Below, piece after piece: positions 1-8,304 of a stretch of DNA of 64,000 nt. Source of the stretch: Rhizobium sp. BK418. Its GTDB lineage: Bacteria; Pseudomonadota; Alphaproteobacteria; Rhizobiales; Rhizobiaceae. Every line of letters starts with the position of its first letter. Position 1 is the first letter of the stretch. A program made the position numbers and the translations under genes. Location: contig NZ_SLZK01000001.1 of the NCBI RefSeq assembly GCF_004341105.1, positions 62,001-126,000 on the forward strand. Direction: 5' to 3'. The notes under the pieces are model-generated. The model was not told the origin of the DNA and did no database searches. It was given only the letters and a program-made list of their open reading frames with translations.

Positions 1-151
1 GATTGCTGGGGAAACGGCGACCCTGCTCCATGCCGGTAAAGCCGGCGGTGCGCGACTGCCGCAGGCATTCTTCGAGGGATACATCGTCGCTGAGTTCGGG
101 AAGGTCGTCGTTCCACCAGGCGATGGGCGACATGCCGAGCTTGGCCTTCAT
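1..151 (-). CDS. iolE: myo-inosose-2 dehydratase, N-terminal part (runs off the left edge)
   Basis: Only the first 50 codons are visible, reading leftwards from an ATG at 149-151. The start MKAKLGMSPIAWWNDDLPEL and the later GFTGME stretch are typical of IolE, a TIM-barrel sugar-isomerase-like enzyme that dehydrates 2-keto-myo-inositol to 3D-trihydroxycyclohexane-1,2-dione. That product is the substrate of IolD, encoded just upstream in the same direction. The minus-strand leader carries an AAGGAGA-type ribosome binding site next to the start. The gene is third in a probable iolC-iolD-iolE-(iolB) transcription unit. Truncation is by the window, not a mutation. Confidence 0.9.
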   Translation of the reverse strand, partial: MKAKLGMSPIAWWNDDLPELSDDVSLEECLRQSRTAGFTGMEQGRRFPSN

Positions 152-217
152 CTATGGTCTCCTTGAAAATAGTGTGGAGGAGCGTTTCCGCTCCTCCAGA
201 AAATTGAGAATGATCGA

Positions 218-2068
218 TCAGCCGACGCGCTGGGCCGCGCGTGCTTTCACATAGGCTTCGTGCGCCTTGTTGACCTCACCACGAGGGCTGACTTCCGGCA
301 CCGCGACATCCCACCAGTGGCCACCGGCATCGGTCGTGATCAACGGATCGGTGTCGATGACGAAGACCGAGGTGCGATCGTTTTTCTTTGAATCGGCGAT
401 CGCCTGTTCGAGCTCGGCAATCGAGGACACCTTTACCGCGATGGCGCCCATCGCTTCCGCATGCGCGCGGAAATCGATCTCCGGCATGACCTCGTGATAG
501 GCGTCCTTCAAGAGATTGTTGAAGTTGGCGCCGCCGGTTGCCATCTGCAGGCGGTTGATGCAGCCGTAACCTCGGTTATCGAGCAGCACGATATTGAGCT
601 TCAAGCCGAGCATGACCGAGGTCGCGAGCTCGGAATTCAGCATCATGTAGGAACCGTCGCCGACCATGACGACGACTTCCTTTTCCGGATGCGCCATCTT
701 GGCACCGAGGCCGCCGGCGATTTCATAGCCCATGCAGGAGAAGCCGTATTCCATGTGGTAGCTGCCGGGAACGGTGGCCGGCCACAGCTTGTGCAATTCG
801 CCCGGCAGACCGCCGGCGGCGCAAAGCAGCGTGGTCTTCTCGCCGCCGATCGAGCGAGCGACCGCGCCGATGACCTGCGCATCGGAGGGCAGGGCGGCAT
901 TGGTGGTGCCCATGGCCTTGGCGGCAGCCTCCATCCAGATGTTCTTTTCCCTAGCAGCCTTCTCGGCGAGTGCCGCCGGCGCCTTCCAGCCGGAGAGACC
1001 CGCAGAGAGCGCCTTCAGCCCTTCGCGGGCATCGGCGACGAGCGGATGGCTGTCATGCTTCAGCGCATCATAGGCTGCGATATTGAGGCTGAGCAGCTTG
1101 AAACCTTCATTCTTGAAGAGCGCCCAGGAGCCCGTCGTGAAATCCTGGCAGCGCGTGCCGACGGCAATCACCAGATCGGTTTCCTCGGCGATGGCATTGG
1201 CGGCCGAGGTGCCGGTCACCCCCACCGAGCCGAGCGCCAGCGGATGGCGCTCGTCGATCGCCGATTTGCCCGCCTGCGTCACGACGACGGGAACGCCGTG
1301 TGTCTCGGCAAAAGCTGCAAGCTCCTTGGTCGCCTGCGAATAGAGAACACCGCCGCCGGCAACGATGACCGGCTTCTTCGACGCCTTGATCAGTGCGATC
1401 GCATTGGCAAGCTCATCGGCATCCGGCTGCGGACGGCGCACCGTCCAGACCTTCTCGTCGAACAGGCTCTCCGGATAGTCGAAGGCCTCCGCCTGAACAT
1501 CCTGGCAGAGCGACAGCGTCACCGGGCCGCAATCGAGCGGATCGGTCAGCACCTGCATGGCGCGCTTCAAGGCCGTGATAATCTGTTCCGGCCGGGTGAT
1601 GCGGTCGAAATAGCGCGAGACCGGGCGGAAGGCATCGTTGGCCGATACCGTGCCGTCGCCGAAATCCTCGATCTGCTGCAGCACCGGATCGGGCGCGCGA
1701 TTGGCGAAGATGTCGCCGGGCAGGAAGAGGACCGGGATGCGGTTCACATGCGCCACACCAGCCGCCGTCACCATGTTCAGCGCGCCGGGGCCGATCGAGG
1801 TCGTGCAGGCCATGAAACGCTTGCGGAAGCTCGCCTTGGCATAGGCGATTGCCGCATGGGCCATGCCCTGTTCGTTATGAGCGCGGTAGGTCGGCAGTTC
1901 CTGACGCACTTGATAGAGCGCTTCGCCCATGCCCGCGACATTGCCGTGGCCGAAGATTGCCCAGACGCCGCCGAAGATCGGCACTTTCTTGCCGTCGACG
2001 ATCGTCATCTGCTTTTTGAGGAAATGCGCGACGGCCTGCGCCATCGTCAAACGGATTGTCTTACTCAT
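218..2068 (-). CDS. iolD: 3D-(3,5/4)-trihydroxycyclohexane-1,2-dione acylhydrolase (ThDP-dependent)
   Basis: The 616-residue protein has the three-domain layout of thiamin-diphosphate enzymes (acetolactate synthase superfamily). The N-terminal pyrimidine-binding domain holds the catalytic Glu in AHNEQGMAHAA. The ThDP/Mg motif starts with GDGSYMM near residue 470 and ends at DNRGYG about 27 residues later. IolD hydrolytically opens the cyclic diketone made by IolE to 5-deoxy-glucuronate in the cytoplasm. An upstream in-frame start would add 14 residues, but the ATG at 2066-2068 is preceded by GGGAGGA at good spacing, so that start is used. It lies between iolC and iolE, which agrees with the inositol pathway order seen in Sinorhizobium. 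Confidence 0.95.
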   Translation of the reverse strand: MSKTIRLTMAQAVAHFLKKQMTIVDGKKVPIFGGVWAIFGHGNVAGMGEALYQVRQELPTYRAHNEQGMAHAAIAYAKASFRKRFMACTTSIGPGALNMVTAAGVAHVNRIPVLFLPGDIFANRAPDPVLQQIEDFGDGTVSANDAFRPVSRYFDRITRPEQIITALKRAMQVLTDPLDCGPVTLSLCQDVQAEAFDYPESLFDEKVWTVRRPQPDADELANAIALIKASKKPVIVAGGGVLYSQATKELAAFAETHGVPVVVTQAGKSAIDERHPLALGSVGVTGTSAANAIAEETDLVIAVGTRCQDFTTGSWALFKNEGFKLLSLNIAAYDALKHDSHPLVADAREGLKALSAGLSGWKAPAALAEKAAREKNIWMEAAAKAMGTTNAALPSDAQVIGAVARSIGGEKTTLLCAAGGLPGELHKLWPATVPGSYHMEYGFSCMGYEIAGGLGAKMAHPEKEVVVMVGDGSYMMLNSELATSVMLGLKLNIVLLDNRGYGCINRLQMATGGANFNNLLKDAYHEVMPEIDFRAHAEAMGAIAVKVSSIAELEQAIADSKKNDRTSVFVIDTDPLITTDAGGHWWDVAVPEVSPRGEVNKAHEAYVKARAAQRVG

Positions 2069-2100
2069 CGGGTCCTCCCGAACCTTCGCTCTATCTGTTC

Positions 2101-2248
2101 TCCTCCCCAACCCCTCCTCACAAGGGGGGGGCTAACCTGCCGGGCTCTCCGCATTCCGCTGCAACATTTCATCCAGAGGACGCTTGCTGTGGCGTTAGGC
2201 GGTGCCCCAAGTTAAGTCCTCCCTTGTGGGGAGGGGTTGGGAAGGGGT
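2101..2248. repeat. long inverted repeat between iolC and iolD
   Basis: Two arms of about 27 bases, near 2101-2127 and 2222-2248, are nearly perfect reverse complements (CCTCCCCAACCCCTCC on the left, GGGGAGGGGTTGGG on the right) around a loop of about 95 bases. The pair lies in the iolC-iolD gap and could form a large hairpin in the mRNA. The C/G-rich style is like the intergenic palindromes often met in rhizobial chromosomes. Whether it affects iolC/iolD mRNA balance is inference. Confidence 0.7.
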
Positions 2249-2260
2249 CTAAATCTACTT

Positions 2261-4192
2261 CTACCGAAGCCCGCGCGTTTTCAGCCAGGCCTCTGTCAAT
2301 TGTTTGAAGCGGCCTGCCATATCGGTGATCGCTTCCTCGTCATTGATCTTGCCCGAAAGCCAGCCGCGCGCCGCCTCGGCAAAGATCGTGCGACCAACCG
2401 CAAAGCCCTTGACCGAAGGGGCAGCCAGCGTTGCCTCGAATCCCCTCACCAGCTCGTCCGCAGGGGCCTCCAGCCCCAGCAGCACGATACCGCGGCACAA
2501 CGGATCATTTTTGGCAATCACTGCATCGATTTTCCTCCAGGCGCCGGTCGAGGCCTGCGGTTCCAGCTTCCACCAGTCCGGCTTGATGCCGAGCGCATAA
2601 AGCTCTTCGAGCGCAGTCGAAACCGTATCATCGGTCAGCGGCCCGTTCTTGCTGGAGATGATCTCGACCAGCAACTCGCGTCCGACCTTGCGAGCCGCTT
2701 CAAAAAGCGTGCGCAGTTTCTCCTGCTGTTCCGTCTTCAAGTCGGCTGGATCGACCGGATGATAGAAGCACAGGCATTTGATGCAATGGTCGAGTGGCCA
2801 TTCCACCAGTTGCGAGCCGATATCCTGACTGAATTCGAATCGCAGCGGCTTGGAACCCGGAAGCTCGACCGGGCGGCCGATCCAGGTGAAATTCTTGGTG
2901 GCTGCATCGAAGAAGGCATCGCGGCCGAAGCGCTCGTCGATCAGCATGCCGTAACCTCGACGGCCATCGGCAACGCGTGCCGCGGCTTCCACGGCAAGCC
3001 GTTTGAAGGCGACGATCTGCTTGTAATCGACGCCAAGTTCATCGCAGACACTGGTCAATTGCGAACGATGATCGACTGCCAGCGCCATCAGCAGCGGTAT
3101 CTCGCCCTTGCGGGTCGAGGCCCAGTGAATATGATTGATCGCCTCGTCCTTGCGCAGCGCGCGATGTTTGCTGCCGTTCTTGAGGAAGAAGTCGAGCTCC
3201 GCCCAGGTCGGATATTCCGGCGAGCAGAGCAGCCGGGAGACGGCAAAGGCGCCACAGGCATTCGCCCAGGTGGCGCAGGTCTTAAGCGGCTCATCTTTCA
3301 GCCACCCGCGCAGCAGGCCGGACATGAAGGCGTCACCGGCGCCGAGTACGTTGAACACTTCGATCGGAAAACCCTGACCGACGATGCCGTCTTCCAGATT
3401 GTCGCTGATTGGGCCGTCATAGACGATACAGCCCATGGCCCCGCGCTTCAGCACGATGGTTGCCGGAGAGATGCGGCGGATTTCCTTCAGTGCGGCCAGA
3501 ACATCGTCCGCGCCCGACGCAATCAAGATTTCTTCCTCGGTGCCGACGATCAGATCGCAGTCCGGCAGCGTCTCCTTCATCTTCGAGGACACGCGGTCGG
3601 ACTTCACGTAACGCTCGAAGCCCTCGGCATGGCCGGCAAGGCCCCAGAGGTTCGGTCGGTAATCGATATCGAAGATCACCTTGCGGCCATTGGCCTTGGC
3701 AATGCGGATCGCCTTGCGCTGTGCGGCTTCCGTATTCTGGCGGGAGAAATGCGTGCCCGAGACGAGTACCGCGCGCGAGGACTTGATGAAATCCTCGTCT
3801 ATATCGTCTTCGTCGAGCGCCATATCGGCGCAGTCGGACCGGTAGAAGATCATCGGCGAAACGCCTTCGGCCTCCACCGCCAACAGCACCAGCGCCGTCA
3901 ACCGGTCCTTGTCCGTCTTGATGCCCTTGGTCTCGACGCCTTCGCGCGCCGACTGTTCGATGATGAAGCGGCCCATCTGCTCGGCGCCGACGCGGGTGAT
4001 CAATGCCGATTTCAGCCCGAGCCTTGCCGTGCCGATCGCGATATTGGCCGGGCAGCCGCCGACGGACTTGGCAAACGAACCGATATCTTCGAGCCGTGAG
4101 CCGATCTGCTGGCCGTAGAGGTCGACGGAGGATCGGCCGATGGTGATCACGTCAAGAGACGGCTCCGGCGCGTCCGGATTCGATTGTACCAT
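2261..4192 (-). CDS. iolC: 5-dehydro-2-deoxygluconokinase with C-terminal DUF2090 domain
   Basis: The 643-residue protein has a PfkB/ribokinase-type kinase in about residues 14-330, with the N-terminal GGCPANIA sugar-site motif and the catalytic GAGDAF motif near residue 280. It is followed by a roughly 300-residue DUF2090 aldolase-like domain. This double-domain form is normal for rhizobial and other proteobacterial IolC; Bacillus IolC is only the kinase half. The kinase phosphorylates 2-deoxy-5-keto-gluconate; the C-terminal half resembles the class I aldolase fold of IolJ/LacD and may cleave the product, which is inference. The ATG at 4190-4192 follows GGGAGGACATC. A perfect IolR palindrome lies about 87 bases upstream. 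Confidence 0.95.
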   Translation of the reverse strand: MVQSNPDAPEPSLDVITIGRSSVDLYGQQIGSRLEDIGSFAKSVGGCPANIAIGTARLGLKSALITRVGAEQMGRFIIEQSAREGVETKGIKTDKDRLTALVLLAVEAEGVSPMIFYRSDCADMALDEDDIDEDFIKSSRAVLVSGTHFSRQNTEAAQRKAIRIAKANGRKVIFDIDYRPNLWGLAGHAEGFERYVKSDRVSSKMKETLPDCDLIVGTEEEILIASGADDVLAALKEIRRISPATIVLKRGAMGCIVYDGPISDNLEDGIVGQGFPIEVFNVLGAGDAFMSGLLRGWLKDEPLKTCATWANACGAFAVSRLLCSPEYPTWAELDFFLKNGSKHRALRKDEAINHIHWASTRKGEIPLLMALAVDHRSQLTSVCDELGVDYKQIVAFKRLAVEAAARVADGRRGYGMLIDERFGRDAFFDAATKNFTWIGRPVELPGSKPLRFEFSQDIGSQLVEWPLDHCIKCLCFYHPVDPADLKTEQQEKLRTLFEAARKVGRELLVEIISSKNGPLTDDTVSTALEELYALGIKPDWWKLEPQASTGAWRKIDAVIAKNDPLCRGIVLLGLEAPADELVRGFEATLAAPSVKGFAVGRTIFAEAARGWLSGKINDEEAITDMAGRFKQLTEAWLKTRGLR

Positions 4193-4278
4193 GATGTCCT
4201 CCCGCTAGTTTCTTACACGGTCCGGTATGCCCGCGAATTTCTAATAATGAAACATCGGTTCCGTATCTTTGTCAATTC

Positions 4279-4292
4279 GGAATATTTATTCC
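4279..4292. promoter_or_regulatory. IolR operator before iolC (perfect GGAA-N6-TTCC)
   Basis: GGAATATTTATTCC is a palindrome with the GGAA-N6-TTCC spacing that I recall being reported for the RpiR-type repressor IolR of Sinorhizobium meliloti. It overlaps the last codons and the stop of iolR and is about 87 bases before the iolC start, so it sits where an iolC promoter should be. Function is inferred from motif and position. Confidence 0.7.
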
Positions 4293-5158
4293 ATTTTTGC
4301 CTTTGCGGATTTGGAATGCTGCAGCTTGCGTCGCCGCTCGGCAATGGCGACCGGCAGCGCCATGGTGAGCGCCATCGATGCGGAGAGCGAACGAAAACCG
4401 CCGAAATCAGCCTCTGCCACTTCGAACCAATGTGTCGCGCAGGCGGCCAGCGGCGAAAAGGCCGAATCGGTGATCGCGATGACCGGCACGCCGCGATCGG
4501 CCAACTCCTGGCTTTGGCTGAGACTGTCGGCGGCATAGGGCGAGAAGCTCGCCGCAATCGCCGCATCGCGCGGTGTCGCGAATTGCACCATCTCCGGATC
4601 GACGCCATTCGGCGAGGCAACGATCTGGTGGCGAATGTGCAGCTTGGAAAAAGCGTAGGTCATATGCGCCGTCAGCGGATAGGAACGCCGCTTGGCGATG
4701 AGGTAGATGGTCTCGGCACTCGCCAGAATATCGACCGCCTTGGCGAAGGTGTCGGTTTGCACCGTCGCTGCAAGCCGGTTCACGGACTGGCTTGCGGCGG
4801 AGATGAAGCCGGCAAGCAGGGTGGCATCTTCGTCATCCCCGCCGGACTGCTCCAGCGTGACGAGGCGCTCCTCATAGCTCAGCGTCCGGTCGCGCAGCCG
4901 CTCGCGAAAAATGCTCTGAAGGTCGGAGAAGCCTTCATAACCGAGGTGGTGGGCAAGGCGCACCAGCGTGGAGGGCTGCACGTCCGAAGCGGCGGCAATG
5001 CTTGCCGTCGTGCCGAAGGCGATTTCATCGGGATTGCCGAGCGCGAAGGCGGCGACCTGCGCCAACCGCTTCGGCATGCTCGCCTTGCGTTCGATGATGG
5101 TGCTGCGTAGGCTTTCGAAATCGCGTGGCACACGCGCTCTCTGGGGATCACTATCCAT
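4286..5158 (-). CDS. iolR: RpiR/MurR-family transcriptional repressor of inositol genes
   Basis: The 290-residue protein has an N-terminal RpiR-type helix-turn-helix (about residues 15-90; TASIAAASDVQPSTLVRLAH is the DNA-binding helix pair) and a C-terminal SIS sugar-phosphate-binding domain (about 125-265). In Sinorhizobium the orthologue IolR represses the iol genes and is released by a late inositol-pathway intermediate. The open frame extends to 5254, but the ATG at 5156-5158 gives the normal RpiR N-terminus, so it is preferred; its ribosome binding site is weak. The gene lies between iolC and the divergent dehydrogenase gene, and degenerate IolR boxes occur in the divergent promoter, which suggests autoregulation. 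Confidence 0.93.
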   Translation of the reverse strand: MDSDPQRARVPRDFESLRSTIIERKASMPKRLAQVAAFALGNPDEIAFGTTASIAAASDVQPSTLVRLAHHLGYEGFSDLQSIFRERLRDRTLSYEERLVTLEQSGGDDEDATLLAGFISAASQSVNRLAATVQTDTFAKAVDILASAETIYLIAKRRSYPLTAHMTYAFSKLHIRHQIVASPNGVDPEMVQFATPRDAAIAASFSPYAADSLSQSQELADRGVPVIAITDSAFSPLAACATHWFEVAEADFGGFRSLSASMALTMALPVAIAERRRKLQHSKSAKAKME

Positions 5159-5176
5159 GCTGACGGCTCGGGAGAT

Positions 5177-5190
5177 GAAACAAATATTCC
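5177..5190. promoter_or_regulatory. degenerate IolR box, iolR side of divergent promoter
   Basis: GAAACAAATATTCC has a perfect TTCC half and one mismatch in the GGAA half, at the right N6 spacing. It lies 18 bases upstream of the iolR start, where a bound repressor would block iolR transcription. Confidence 0.45.
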
Positions 5191-5317
5191 ATATTTCGAA
5201 GCATAGACGATTTCGTGCGGAGCGCCTAATTGTTTTTAATCCCATGAATTTCAACGGTTTTGGACAGCCTAGCGCGAGGCGGAGTGAAGTGATGCTTCAG
5301 GACATGCTTGTCAAAAC

Positions 5318-5331
5318 GGTCCAAATATTCC
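5318..5331. promoter_or_regulatory. degenerate IolR box, dehydrogenase side of divergent promoter
   Basis: GGTCCAAATATTCC keeps the TTCC half and two bases of the GGAA half. Its core CAAATATTCC is identical to that of the box at 5177-5190. It is 34 bases before the divergent dehydrogenase start, so one repressor could control both sides. Confidence 0.4.
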
Positions 5332-5365
5332 AAAAATTCGCGAAATTTGAGGAGGAGACCTTGAT

Positions 5366-6481
5366 ATGAAGCCACTCGGCATCGGTTTGATCGGCACCGG
5401 TTATATGGGCAAGTGCCATGCGCTGGCATGGAATGCGGTGAAAACCGTGTTCGGCGATGTCGAGCGGCCGCGCCTCGTGCATCTCGCCGAGGCCAATGCG
5501 GAACTGGCGCGCGCCCGCGCTAGCGAGTTCGGCTTCGAAAAGGCGACCGCTGACTGGCGGGCGCTGATTGCCGATCCTGACGTCGATGTCGTCTCCGTCA
5601 CGACACCCAACCAGTTCCACGCCGAAATGGCGATCGCGGCCCTTGAGGCCGGCAAGCATGTCTGGTGCGAAAAGCCGATGGCGCCAGCCTATGCCGATGC
5701 CGAACGCATGCTTGCCGTTGCCCGGCAGTCCGGCAAGGTGGCCGTGCTCGGCTACAATTATATCCAGAACCCGATCATGCGGCATATAAAGACGCTGATC
5801 GGCGAAGGCGCGATCGGCGCCGTCAATCATATCCGCGTCGAAATGGACGAGGATTTCATGGCCGATCCGGATGTCTTCTTCTACTGGAAGAGCGAACTGT
5901 CCGCCGGTTATGGCGCACTCGACGATTTCGCCGTCCATCCGCTGTCGCTGCTCTGGTATCTCTTCGGCCACGTCGAGGCCGTCACCACCGATATGGTGAA
6001 GCCCTATGGCGACCGCCCTGTGAAGGAAGGCGGCCGCCGCGCGGTGGAGAATCACGATGCGGCCAATGTCCTGATGCGCCTCGGTGGCGGCATTTCCGCG
6101 GTTTTGATGGCAAACCGTGCTGCCTGGGGCCGCAAGGGCCGCATCGCTCTGCAGATCTATGGTTCCAAGGGCTCGATCCTCTACGATCAAGAGCGCATGA
6201 ACGAATTCGAGCTCTACCAGGCCGAGGGGCGCAGCTCCGAACAGGGCTTCCGCAAGATACTGGCGGCACCCGCCCATCAGCCCTATGATCGCTTCATTCC
6301 GGCACCCGGCCACGGCCTCGGCTTCAATGACCTGAAGATCATCGAATGCCGCGAGCTGATGCGGGCGATTTCCGGAGAGCCGGCGTCTATCGTGACATTC
6401 GAAGACGGTCTCAGGATAGAGAAGTCGGTTCACGCCATGGCACAGTCTTTCCATGAGCGCCGGTGGATCGAGATCGGCTGA
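5366..6481 (+). CDS. iolY: Gfo/Idh/MocA-family dehydrogenase, probably an inositol-isomer dehydrogenase
   Basis: The 371-residue protein has an N-terminal Rossmann fold (GLIGTGYMGKCHA, residues 7-19) and the family's substrate/cofactor motif CEKPMA near residue 97, followed by the usual alpha/beta domain. It is longer than the classic myo-inositol 2-dehydrogenase IdhA/IolG (about 330 residues). It holds the position, divergent from iolR, of the gene I recall as iolY in Sinorhizobium meliloti. Substrate may be scyllo-inositol or another inositol; this is inference. The start has a strong GAGGAGGAG ribosome binding site, and two degenerate IolR boxes occur upstream. The symbol is given by position rather than by proven function. 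Confidence 0.75.
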   Translation: MKPLGIGLIGTGYMGKCHALAWNAVKTVFGDVERPRLVHLAEANAELARARASEFGFEKATADWRALIADPDVDVVSVTTPNQFHAEMAIAALEAGKHVWCEKPMAPAYADAERMLAVARQSGKVAVLGYNYIQNPIMRHIKTLIGEGAIGAVNHIRVEMDEDFMADPDVFFYWKSELSAGYGALDDFAVHPLSLLWYLFGHVEAVTTDMVKPYGDRPVKEGGRRAVENHDAANVLMRLGGGISAVLMANRAAWGRKGRIALQIYGSKGSILYDQERMNEFELYQAEGRSSEQGFRKILAAPAHQPYDRFIPAPGHGLGFNDLKIIECRELMRAISGEPASIVTFEDGLRIEKSVHAMAQSFHERRWIEIG

Positions 6482-6569
6482 AGCACAGATCTCGCTTCCG
6501 TTGACGGCGTTCGGGGTAGGGGATAGGCCTTGCCTCTGGTGAAGGGCCGCATATTTCGGGAGTGACATC

Positions 6570-7787
6570 GTGACGGACAGACTGGTAATCATCGGCGCGG
6601 GGCAGGCGGGCTTCGCATTGGCCGCCAAGTTGCGCACGCTGAAGGATGAGCGTCCGATCACGCTGATCGGCGCGGAGGACGTGCTTCCCTATCAGCGCCC
6701 GCCATTGTCGAAGAAATATCTGCTCGGCGAGATGGCCTTCGACCGCCTGCTGTTCCGCCCCGAGCATTGGTATCCCGATAATAATGTCGAGATCCGCCTG
6801 TCGACATGGGCCGAGCAGATCAAGCGCGAGAGCAAACAGGTCCTGCTGCAGGACGGCTCTGTTCTCGATTACGGCACGCTGGCGCTCGCAACAGGCTCGA
6901 CGCCTCGCCGGCTGCCGGCAGCGATCGGCGGCGATCTGGAAGGCGTCTATATCGCCCGCGACAAGCGCGATGCCGATCTGCTGGCCGCGGAGATGCGCCC
7001 CGGCCGTCGCGTGCTCATCATCGGTGGCGGCTACATCGGCCTTGAGGCCGCAGCAGTCGCCCGCCATCTCGGTCTCGAAGTGACCGTCATCGAAATGGCC
7101 GACCGCATCCTGCAGCGCGTTGCCGCGAAAGAAACCGCCGACATCATGCGCGCGATTCATAAGAGCCATGATGTGACGATTCGCGAAAAGACCGGCCTGA
7201 AACATCTCATCGGCAAGAACGGCCACGTTGCAGGTGCCGAACTCTCCGATGGGAGCACCATCGACGTGGACTTCGTCATCGTCGGCATTGGCGTGGTGCC
7301 CAACGATCTTCTCGCCAAGGAGGCGGGGCTCGACGTCGGCAACGGAATCATCGTCGACGAGTTCGCCCGCACGTCGGATCCGTCGATCTATGCGGCCGGC
7401 GATTGCGCCAGCCTGCCCTGGCGGGGCGGCCGCATTCGGCTCGAATCCGTCCAGAACGCTGTGGATCAGGCCGAGGCAGCGGCGGCCCTCATTGCCGGCG
7501 GCAACGATCCCTATGATCCCAAACCTTGGTTCTGGTCCGACCAGTATGATGTGAAACTGCAGATCGCCGGCTTCAATATGGGCTATGACGACACGCTGCT
7601 GCGACCCGGTGCACGCGACGGCGCAAGTTCGGTCTGGTACTTCCGAGAAGGCAGGCTGATCGCCGTCGATGCCATCAACGATGCGAAAGCTTACGTGTCA
7701 GGCAAGAAGATGCTGGAATCAGACATCAATCCCGACCGCGCCATTCTCGCCGATCCCGCAGCGGATCTGAAGCAATTGCTGGTCTGA
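6570..7787 (+). CDS. FAD/NAD(P)-dependent ferredoxin reductase family protein
   Basis: The 405-residue flavoprotein is of the rhodocoxin/putidaredoxin reductase type. It has an N-terminal FAD-binding GAGQAGFA motif (residues 9-16), a central NAD-binding GGGYIGLEAA motif near residue 151, and the second FAD motif YAAGDCA. The C-terminal domain (PWFWSDQYDVKLQIAG) is typical of reductases that pass electrons from NADH to a [2Fe-2S] ferredoxin and on to a P450 or dioxygenase. No ferredoxin or oxygenase gene is next to it, so the partner is unknown. Translation starts at a GTG with GGGAG eight bases before it. It follows the inositol dehydrogenase gene by 88 bases and may be transcribed separately. 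Confidence 0.85.
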   Translation: MTDRLVIIGAGQAGFALAAKLRTLKDERPITLIGAEDVLPYQRPPLSKKYLLGEMAFDRLLFRPEHWYPDNNVEIRLSTWAEQIKRESKQVLLQDGSVLDYGTLALATGSTPRRLPAAIGGDLEGVYIARDKRDADLLAAEMRPGRRVLIIGGGYIGLEAAAVARHLGLEVTVIEMADRILQRVAAKETADIMRAIHKSHDVTIREKTGLKHLIGKNGHVAGAELSDGSTIDVDFVIVGIGVVPNDLLAKEAGLDVGNGIIVDEFARTSDPSIYAAGDCASLPWRGGRIRLESVQNAVDQAEAAAALIAGGNDPYDPKPWFWSDQYDVKLQIAGFNMGYDDTLLRPGARDGASSVWYFREGRLIAVDAINDAKAYVSGKKMLESDINPDRAILADPAADLKQLLV

Positions 7788-7926
7788 CGCCTGCCCGCAT
7801 AAGGGCCTCTGAGGCGCCTGTATTTTTGCACTGTCATCATTCTATCGATGACCTAGATAAAGGACATGTGAAAACTTCAAAAAAAGCTTGATCGTACGGG
7901 AGAATACCCATATCAGGGCTCCCACC

Positions 7927-8017
7927 GGAGAGGTGGCCGAGTGGTCGAAGGCGCTCCCCTGCTAAGGGAGTATACGTCAAAAGCGTATCGTGGGTTCGAA
8001 TCCCATCTTCTCCGCCA
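7927..8017 (+). tRNA. tRNA-Ser (anticodon GCU), CCA encoded
   Basis: The 91-base sequence folds as a class II tRNA. The acceptor stem GGAGAGG (7927-7933) pairs with CTTCTCC (8007-8013) with one G-U pair; the anticodon stem-loop CTCCC-CTGCTAA-GGGAG has GCT at 7961-7963. A long variable arm (TATACGTC...GCGTA) and the TTCGAAT T-loop follow. The discriminator is G and the 3' CCA is encoded at 8015-8017. It reads AGC/AGU serine codons. The CCA can also pair with its own trailer (see 8015-8051). Confidence 0.97.
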
Positions 8018-8051
8018 TCTATCTTTTGATTAAAGGAAATCAGATAGATGG
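8015..8051 (+). other. hairpin in the tRNA-Ser 3' trailer that includes the CCA end
   Basis: CCATCTATCT (8015-8024) is the exact reverse complement of AGATAGATGG (8042-8051), giving a 10-pair stem whose 5' strand begins with the encoded CCA of tRNA-Ser. No run of T follows, so it is not a standard terminator. It may stop 3' exonucleases or guide endonucleolytic processing; this is inference. Confidence 0.6.
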
Positions 8052-8174
8052 AAGCGGATGCCGATCAGACCATGACAGTTGCCATCACACAATTTTCGCC
8101 TGCCGCAGCCGGGTTAGGCTGAATTTGTGCTGTAATTTTTCTTTTTCTCTTGAATTTTGGTGCGTCTTTGGACG

Positions 8175-8207
8175 TAAAAATGCCGCCCGCGCTGAAGCGG
8201 GCAGGCA
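8175..8207 (-). terminator. rho-independent terminator of the Tyr-rich protein gene
   Basis: Read on the minus strand, TGCC-TGCCCGC pairs with GCGGGC-GGCA (8181-8206, one bulged base) and is followed directly by TTTTT at 8176-8180. It is about 100 bases downstream of the stop of the minus-strand Tyr/Gly-rich protein gene. Confidence 0.7.
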
Positions 8208-8304
8208 GCATTCAGGCAGATGCCTTGGGCGGCGTTGGCGACCGCCATCGGTCCTGAAGGCCGGAGGTTGAAGCATGCCGCCTCCTGCGAAATGCTAGGA
8301 CCGG

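Noticed and set aside
461..2215. 584-codon open frame on the plus strand opposite iolD
   Set aside because: It is antisense to a certain gene, rich in Arg/His/Gly/Asp as expected of a GC-rich shadow, and has no ribosome binding site or domain.
2237..4099. 620-codon open frame opposite iolC
   Set aside because: Same shadow composition; the minus strand encodes a complete IolC with motifs.
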